A program made the translations under genes and the position numbers. Below, one piece after another: positions 5,783 through 9,693 of a DNA stretch of 9,693 bases. The notes under the pieces are model-generated. The model was given only the letters and a program-made list of their open reading frames with translations, ran no database searches and was not told the origin of the DNA. Source of the stretch: an uncultured Slackia sp. (lineage in GTDB: Bacteria > Actinomycetota > Coriobacteriia > Coriobacteriales > Eggerthellaceae). The stretch is taken from NCBI GenBank assembly GCA_900553775.1, contig USEZ01000063.1:1-9693 (forward strand), in the 5' to 3' direction. How positions within the stretch are numbered: position 1 is the stretch's first letter; each line of letters begins with the position of its first letter.

Positions 5783-7447
5783 TCATCCGAGCATCCGTTC
5801 GTCCATGCGGACGATTTCGCCTTGCACCGCATCGAGCAGCTCTTGGCGCGAATGCACGTCGAATTTCCGATAGATATGGGACACGTGGGTTTTCACCGTT
5901 CCATCCGACAAATAAAGAGCCTCGCAGATATACGGACGGCTTCTTCCTTGCGCAAGCATCATGAACACGTCCGTTTCGCGCGCGGACAGACAATGGGTTC
6001 GCGCGATTTCCCGATGGTATTCCGCCAATCTGCGCTCGACGGAAAATCCCTCTTTCGCAGATGCCCGCGCCTGGCGCGATCCGCAAGTCCCTTCTTCGGC
6101 AAGCGGGATTACCGACCCTTGCGAAACGACAGATTCCCCGCCGTTTCCACTCTGCGAGGCACCGCCCGATTCGCATGCGGCGGCAGAAGCGCCCGCTGCA
6201 ACACATGAAGAACCCGCGGGCCACCCGGCAAGGCCGCTCCCTGCGTCGAGCGAATGTTCTATCTCGAAAGGACGCGTGCTCATGGGCCGGATGGCCGCAA
6301 CCATGACAAGGAAGATGGCTACGACCATGAAGGGTTTCACATCGACAGAAGAATCTTGGGCAAGAAACACCCAGGGCATGGCCACGAGGCCGAAAGATGT
6401 ATCGCTCACGCCCTGAAACGCCCACGGGGCCATGCGGGATGCCCGTATGGCCGTAAGGATGAGCGTTCCCGAAAGCAGATGGCCGAAAAGCTCCACGGTC
6501 AAATAAAGCCAGTCGAACAGAGGCAGCACGCGCGTCTCTCCCAGAAAGCCGTCTTGGAAGACATACAGAACGAAGCCGGCCGCAAGAATCAGAAACGCAG
6601 GCTGAAAGCGCACGAGCATGTGATTGTTGCTGTTACGCACCAGCGTGAAGTACGTGAATGCGAACAGCGCAAAGCCGACGGTCACGTAGCCTGCGACGGT
6701 GGATACAGGCGACCCCGCGTATCCTTCGCCCCAAAGGCCCAGATGGCTCATCCCGCGCAACACTGCAAGAATAAGAGAAACGGCCACAAGAAGGAACATC
6801 AGGTCGAAGACGCCCGCGCTACTCAGAGAAGAACGCGATCGATACCCCTCAAGATTGGAAGAATCAAAACGCCGCATAGAAACGATGCAGCGAAACGACA
6901 CGAACGGAAGCGCGCAGGCGAGAGCCAACTGCACGGCAAAGGGAGCCGAAACGCTCAGCCACGATCCAAGAACGGTTTTGAGGAAGAGCGCGACGGCGAT
7001 GGCAGCAATCGCCGTCGGAAGACGCCTCGCTTTCGCCAGCTCGCAATACAACAGCAATGTGGTGGCGTAATAGCCCGCGCCGCAACACGCCAATCCCGCA
7101 ACAGCGAGCACATCGGATGGCAAGACCGCCTGAACGCGGGCGCAGGCGTACAGCAGCGCACCCGCCACGGATACGACCAATGCCACGCGAGAGGGCAGGG
7201 CGCCATCCGACTTCTCGGCCCGCCGCGCAAGCACGACCGAAACCACAGCGGCCGCCGTGAAGCCCGCCAAAAAGAAAAGCCTGGAATTGCCGAGCTGGCG
7301 AACCGCCAGAGCCGATTTCTCGAACCCCAATCCATGGCCGAGAATGTCGGCCCAGAGCACGATTGCGACAAGAGCGACCATGGCAAGCGCCGAAAGGCTG
7401 ACGTCGTCTCCGTATCGCCTCGCGCCGCAGATTTTCCTCGCAGCCAT
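5783..7447 (-). CDS. Membrane-bound LuxR-type transcriptional regulator (about 12 TM segments plus C-terminal HTH)
   Basis: A 554-residue protein read on the minus strand. The ATG at 7447-7445 is chosen because AAGGAGGGG lies just upstream; a longer in-frame reading to 7522 lacks a Shine-Dalgarno sequence and would remove the TATAAT promoter from the leader. Residues about 17-386 contain roughly twelve hydrophobic segments in an MFS-like layout. Residues about 390-470 are a Gly/Ser/Ala-rich linker with three cysteines (C415, C425, C455). A LuxR-type HTH occupies about 485-545 (LSARETDVFMMLAQG, DGTVKTHVSHIYRKFDVHS). Such regulators in Eggerthellaceae are commonly encoded beside, and control, reductases for specific substrates. 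It is divergent from the flavoprotein gene across a 261-base region, so it most likely controls that gene and perhaps itself. The membrane domain presumably senses the reductase substrate; the ligand is unknown. Confidence 0.92.
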   Translation of the reverse strand: MAARKICGARRYGDDVSLSALAMVALVAIVLWADILGHGLGFEKSALAVRQLGNSRLFFLAGFTAAAVVSVVLARRAEKSDGALPSRVALVVSVAGALLYACARVQAVLPSDVLAVAGLACCGAGYYATTLLLYCELAKARRLPTAIAAIAVALFLKTVLGSWLSVSAPFAVQLALACALPFVSFRCIVSMRRFDSSNLEGYRSRSSLSSAGVFDLMFLLVAVSLILAVLRGMSHLGLWGEGYAGSPVSTVAGYVTVGFALFAFTYFTLVRNSNNHMLVRFQPAFLILAAGFVLYVFQDGFLGETRVLPLFDWLYLTVELFGHLLSGTLILTAIRASRMAPWAFQGVSDTSFGLVAMPWVFLAQDSSVDVKPFMVVAIFLVMVAAIRPMSTRPFEIEHSLDAGSGLAGWPAGSSCVAAGASAAACESGGASQSGNGGESVVSQGSVIPLAEEGTCGSRQARASAKEGFSVERRLAEYHREIARTHCLSARETDVFMMLAQGRSRPYICEALYLSDGTVKTHVSHIYRKFDVHSRQELLDAVQGEIVRMDERMLG

Positions 7448-7474
7448 ATCCCCTCCTTGCGCCGCCTTCGAGGA

Positions 7475-7480
7475 ATTATA
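7475..7480 (-). promoter_or_regulatory. -10 box of the membrane regulator gene
   Basis: On the minus strand this reads TATAAT, a perfect -10 consensus, 27 bases before the regulator ATG, giving a short leader that ends in AAGGAGGGG. The best -35-like word is TTGAAG (7507-7502), but its spacing of 21 bases is longer than usual. No TGn extended -10 is present, so strength is uncertain. Confidence 0.55.
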
Positions 7481-7534
7481 GGGCACGCCTGAGCGCCCAG
7501 GCTTCAACCGCCGCCCGTACAAAGCGATTCAGCA

Positions 7535-7556
7535 GGGTGTTTATCGAAAATCACCC
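7535..7556. promoter_or_regulatory. 22-bp imperfect palindrome, candidate operator for the LuxR-type regulator
   Basis: The pattern is GGGTG-n-TT-n-TCGA-n-AA-n-CACCC. Outer arms GGGTG (7535-7539) and CACCC (7552-7556) and the centre TCGA (7544-7547) are exactly symmetric; only positions 6/17 and 9/14 break the symmetry. Size and dyad symmetry are typical of sites bound by LuxR-type HTH dimers. It lies 55 bases upstream of the regulator's -10 and about 150 bases before the flavoprotein start. Binding is inferred, not shown. Confidence 0.5.
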
Positions 7557-7646
7557 ACTTCGGGGATAAGAAAGCGAACGGCAAGCAGCCTGCTAAGACA
7601 GTCCGGGAGAAGAAACCCGTCGGGCATTTCGGTATCACAAGTCATG

Positions 7647-7680
7647 GCGGCTCGATGGGGAATCGAAAAGAACGAGCCGC
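7647..7680 (+). repeat. Leader hairpin before the flavoprotein gene
   Basis: GCGGCTCG (7647-7654) and CGAGCCGC (7673-7680) are a perfect 8-bp inverted repeat with an 18-base loop. An alternative, mutually exclusive hairpin pairs TCGAT (7652-7656) with ATCGA (7662-7666). No T-run follows, so it is not an ordinary terminator. It ends 18 bases before the Shine-Dalgarno sequence and does not hide it. Confidence 0.45.
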
Positions 7681-7708
7681 GAAACACCGAAGCATCACAG
7701 GAGGAGAT

Positions 7709-9313
7709 ATGGCCAAACAGGCAACTCGAAACACGGGAATGCAAACCCGAACCTCTCGACGCTCTTTCATCAAGGGTGCGGGCTTGACCCTAGCAGGCGC
7801 GGCGGCATGGGGAATGACGGGATGCGCGCCGAAGGAATCCGGCGCCGGCAATGCGTCCGATGACGATTCCTGGGACGGCGAATACGACGTCATCGTCGCG
7901 GGCGCAGGCATTGCAGGCCTGACGGCTGCCGTAACCGTAGCCAAAGAGGGCAACGGAGCGAAATGCCTGCTTCTCGAAAAAGATTCCCGTCCCAACGGCA
8001 ACAGCCCCTTCTGCGCAGGATGGCAGATGTATTTCGAGGAAAGCGACGGGCCGCTTAACTACCTCGATCACCTCATCGGCGATTGCACCCCGCAGGAGAC
8101 CATTCGCGCCTACGTCGAAGAAGCGATGCATAACCTCGATTGGGTTCTGGGGCTCGGCGCGCAGGAAGAATGGCTCGACATCTATCGCCCCGAACCCGAA
8201 GAAACCAACGAATACGCCGAATACCCCGATAGCCACACCGTGGGCTATCTGCTGTTCAAAACCGAGGGCGAGCAACCTCATCATATCCACGAATTTTTGC
8301 TCGGAATCGTCGAAGAGAGCGCCGACCTCATCGATTACAAAACGTCGACCCCCGTCGAAGCCCTTGTGCGCAATGCAAAAGGAGACGTGACGGGCGTTGT
8401 GGCGGACGGTAAGCGCTATCGCGCCAAAGGCGGCGTGATCATGTGCACCGGAGGGTTCGAGAGCGACCAGAAGATGCTGCAGGATTACACCGGCGTGAAA
8501 GGATATCCCTATGCCGGCCAGGCGAACACGGGCGACGGACACCGTATCTGCCAGAAAATAGGAGCAGGCTTTTGGCATATGCACGGCGGCGCATCGTATT
8601 GGCTCTCGCTGCGCAACCTCGATAACACGCGCTTCCTCTCTACGCTGTATTCCTTCACCACGAAGCAGCACGGCATCACCGTGGGCGTGAACGGTCGCAG
8701 GTTCTATCAGGACTTCGACGGATGCAGCAACTTCAAGAAATACGCCCTGCCCGGCACCGATATCACGCGCAACGTGGGATATCGCCACGGCATCACGCAG
8801 TTCGGCGGCGGCATGGCGCATCTTCCGCTTCCTGAAAAGGGATGGTTCGTCTTCGACCAAGCAGGGCTCGACGCAGGCGCATGCCCGAAGGACAAGACGG
8901 AAGACCCCGTCGCCGACGGCTGGGCCGTACGCGCCGACTCCATCGAAGAGCTTGCCGGGCTCATCGAAGTTCCTGCCGACGAGCTCGCGAAAACAGTTGC
9001 CCAGTGGAACGAATTCGTCGAACGCGGCGAAGACCTTGCGTTCTACCGTCCCGCCGACACGCTGACCCCTATTACGCAAGCGCCGTATTACGCAATGCTG
9101 TGCGTTCCCGCCCTGCTGAACACCGACGGCGGCCCCGTCCGCAACGAAAAAGGCGAGGTCTGCGACCCTGACGGCAACGCGATTCCGGGCCTTTATTCTG
9201 CCGGCGAGTTCGGCTCGATCTGGGGCAGCCTGTACCAGGGTGGCGGCAACGTGGGCGAATGCGGGGCATTCGGCCGCATTTCGGCCCGCAGCGCATTGGC
9301 ACGCCTGGCATAA
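7709..9313 (+). CDS. Tat-exported FAD-dependent reductase (fumarate reductase/urocanate reductase-like flavoprotein)
   Basis: A 534-residue protein. The ATG at 7709 is preceded by AGGAGG (7699-7704); the earlier in-frame ATG at 7655 lies inside the leader hairpin and has no such site. The N-terminus has a twin-arginine motif SRRSFIKG (R17, R18), a hydrophobic stretch and MTGC (C39), a plausible lipobox, so the protein is probably exported folded and lipid-anchored. A Rossmann FAD motif follows: VIVAGAGIAGLTAA (G65, G67, G70), with E90 as the expected ribose ligand. The C-terminal FAD_binding_2 signature is PGLYSAGEFGSIWGSLYQGGGN (493-514). There is no CxxCH haem motif and no FMN-binding domain, so electrons must come from a partner encoded elsewhere. 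By eye, the catalytic-arginine region of fumarate reductases reads DFDGCSN (335-341), and the HTMGG-like loop is NTDGG (471-475). A different substrate is therefore likely, perhaps a dietary or host organic acid, enone or steroid-like compound. It is paired divergently with the membrane regulator. Confidence 0.88.
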   Translation: MAKQATRNTGMQTRTSRRSFIKGAGLTLAGAAAWGMTGCAPKESGAGNASDDDSWDGEYDVIVAGAGIAGLTAAVTVAKEGNGAKCLLLEKDSRPNGNSPFCAGWQMYFEESDGPLNYLDHLIGDCTPQETIRAYVEEAMHNLDWVLGLGAQEEWLDIYRPEPEETNEYAEYPDSHTVGYLLFKTEGEQPHHIHEFLLGIVEESADLIDYKTSTPVEALVRNAKGDVTGVVADGKRYRAKGGVIMCTGGFESDQKMLQDYTGVKGYPYAGQANTGDGHRICQKIGAGFWHMHGGASYWLSLRNLDNTRFLSTLYSFTTKQHGITVGVNGRRFYQDFDGCSNFKKYALPGTDITRNVGYRHGITQFGGGMAHLPLPEKGWFVFDQAGLDAGACPKDKTEDPVADGWAVRADSIEELAGLIEVPADELAKTVAQWNEFVERGEDLAFYRPADTLTPITQAPYYAMLCVPALLNTDGGPVRNEKGEVCDPDGNAIPGLYSAGEFGSIWGSLYQGGGNVGECGAFGRISARSALARLA

Positions 9314-9362
9314 CGTGCGAAGTCGTCCGGAATAAAGCCGTCCGACACCCCTCGAAAGCAGC

Positions 9363-9399
9363 GACGCCGAACGAACCCCCCTCCATACCGATCGGCGTC
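9363..9399 (+). repeat. Inverted repeat downstream of flavoprotein gene
   Basis: GACGCCGA (9363-9370) and TCGGCGTC (9392-9399) are a perfect 8-bp inverted repeat around a 21-base C-rich loop. It has no T-run, so it is not a terminator by itself. It sits immediately before the longer hairpin at 9410. Confidence 0.45.
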
Positions 9400-9409
9400 C
9401 TGCATTGAC

Positions 9410-9448
9410 GCGAAGGCCCGGATGCGGAAGCAACCGGGCCTTCGCTTT
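9410..9448 (+). terminator. Probable terminator of the flavoprotein gene
   Basis: GCGAAGGCCCGG (9410-9421) pairs perfectly over 12 bp with CCGGGCCTTCGC (9434-9445) across a 12-base loop, followed by TTT. The stem is strong but the T-run is short and the loop large, and it lies about 97 bases after the stop codon. It may therefore act as a transcript-stabilising 3' end as well as a terminator. Confidence 0.65.
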
Positions 9449-9550
9449 CGAGCAAATCGAACCGATTCTTCTTTCCCAATCCATGAGAGAGAAAGAGGGG
9501 GCATTCGGGAATCCGCCCTTCGCGAGCGAGCGACAAACGGTCTCATGCGC

Positions 9551-9577
9551 AAAAAAGCCGCTCGATGAGCGGCTTTT
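9551..9577 (-). terminator. Terminator of tRNA-Phe, possibly bidirectional
   Basis: GCCGCTC (9557-9563) and GAGCGGC (9567-9573) form a 7-bp stem with a GAT loop. It is flanked by six A on the left and four T on the right, so read from the tRNA strand it is a hairpin with a six-T tail, ten bases beyond the tRNA 3' end. On the plus strand a four-T tail would also stop read-through from the flavoprotein gene. Confidence 0.8.
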
Positions 9578-9586
9578 CAATTCAAA

Positions 9587-9662
9587 TGGTGGTCAGAGAG
9601 GGACTTGAACCCCCGGCACGGGGATTTTCAATCCCCTGCTCTACCAACTGAGCTACCTGACC
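9587..9662 (-). tRNA. tRNA-Phe (GAA anticodon), CCA encoded
   Basis: The minus strand folds as a full cloverleaf. The acceptor GGTCAGG pairs with TCTGACC (one G-U). The D-arm is GCTC-AGTTGGTA-GAGC. The anticodon stem is GGGGA/TCCCC with loop TTGAAAA, giving anticodon GAA. The variable loop is GTGCC, and the T-arm GGGGG-TTCAAGT-CCCTC has one G-U pair. Discriminator A is at 9590 and the CCA is encoded at 9589-9587. The mature tRNA is 76 bases with CCA. A TTGCG/CGCAA hairpin (9665-9679) lies in the probable 5' leader. Confidence 0.97.
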
Positions 9663-9682
9663 AGTTGCGCTAAACGCAAGTA

Positions 9683-9688
9683 TGTATA
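9683..9688 (-). promoter_or_regulatory. Possible -10 box of tRNA-Phe
   Basis: The minus strand reads TATACA here, a 4-of-6 match to the -10 consensus, about 20 bases upstream of the tRNA 5' end. Any -35 would fall outside the window, so the call is weak. Confidence 0.3.
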
Positions 9689-9693
9689 CTACT

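Larger units (their letters stand above)
7448..7708. promoter_or_regulatory. Divergent control region between membrane regulator and flavoprotein
   Basis: These 261 bases hold the regulator's -10 box (7475-7480), a 22-bp near-palindrome (7535-7556), an 11-bp palindrome AGCAGCCTGCT (7584-7594), a leader hairpin (7647-7680) and the flavoprotein Shine-Dalgarno sequence (7699-7704). I find no confident sigma-70-like promoter facing the flavoprotein. Only weak matches exist, such as TTATCG (7541) with GATAAG (7565). That fits a promoter needing an activator, but does not prove it. Confidence 0.6.
9314..9586. other. Intergenic region between the flavoprotein gene and tRNA-Phe
   Basis: This stretch contains two hairpins after the flavoprotein stop (9363-9399 and 9410-9448) and the tRNA terminator (9551-9577). 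Between 9450 and 9550 I see no ORF with a ribosome binding site and no clear promoter. A short frame starting near 9405 runs into the tRNA and is not credible. Confidence 0.55.

Noticed and set aside
6254..7492. A 412-codon plus-strand open frame inside the membrane regulator
   Set aside because: Composition is rich in Arg, His and Lys with no domain, while the minus strand encodes a textbook membrane LuxR protein.
7611..7629. GAAA-CCCG-T-CGGG-CA-TTTC dyad in the divergent region as a second operator
   Set aside because: Symmetry is broken by two extra bases on one side and there is no second copy; weaker than the 22-bp site.
7541..7744. A 67-codon minus-strand frame covering the divergent control region
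   Set aside because: It overlaps the flavoprotein start and the candidate operator, lacks a ribosome binding site and resembles no known small protein.
7790..9580. A 596-codon minus-strand open frame across the flavoprotein gene
   Set aside because: Antisense to a well-supported Tat/FAD protein; its upstream end runs into the tRNA terminator.
9405..9608. A 67-codon plus-strand frame
   Set aside because: It runs through two terminators and into the tRNA gene.
1..9693. CRISPR array, insertion sequence, prophage or integrase at the tRNA end
   Set aside because: No regularly spaced repeats, transposase or integrase motifs. The tRNA 3' end is followed by its own terminator, with no attachment-like direct repeat visible in the window.

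Overview
The window is GC-rich bacterial chromosome with dense coding on both strands. Its content points to an anaerobic gut-type actinobacterium of the Coriobacteriia, most likely Eggerthellaceae. The reasons are two LuxR-type regulators built as polytopic membrane proteins with a C-terminal helix-turn-helix, and a divergently placed Tat-exported flavoprotein of the fumarate-reductase-like FAD family. Such pairs are multiplied in Eggerthella, Gordonibacter and Slackia relatives. This placement is inferred from gene types; no marker gene is present to prove it.

Layout, left to right. (1) 1-984 (+): the 3' half of a membrane LuxR-type regulator, cut by the window edge. Its end overlaps by 11 bases the start of a HAD-family phosphoglycolate-phosphatase-like gene (974-1627), so the two are probably translationally coupled. 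(2) 1628-1795: intergenic, holding a 16-bp sequence that matches the ParB-binding parS consensus at 15 of 16 positions. (3) 1796-2908 (+): a lipoprotein with a DNA/RNA non-specific nuclease domain and a C-terminal Cys/His domain. (4) 3152-5666 (+): an xpaC-telA pair (a two-TM XpaC-family protein and a helical TelA-family 'toxic anion resistance' protein), closed by a strong hairpin terminator. (5) 5783-7447 (-): a complete membrane LuxR-type regulator, convergent with telA. (6) 7448-7708: the divergent control region, with a perfect TATAAT for the regulator, a 22-bp near-palindrome that is the best operator candidate in the window, and a hairpin in the leader of the next gene. (7) 7709-9313 (+): a Tat-exported, probably lipid-anchored FAD-dependent reductase. 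(8) 9314-9586: two hairpins and a probably shared terminator. (9) 9587-9662 (-): tRNA-Phe(GAA) with encoded CCA.

How the parts may work together: the 5783-9313 block looks like a self-contained sense-and-reduce module. A membrane regulator would sense a small molecule and switch on an extracytoplasmic flavoprotein that uses it as an electron acceptor. The flavoprotein has no visible haem or FMN-binding domain, so it must receive electrons from a partner encoded elsewhere. By eye, its active-site positions differ from true fumarate and urocanate reductases, so its substrate is open. The rest is housekeeping or envelope-related. I saw no CRISPR array, insertion sequence, rRNA gene or prophage gene.
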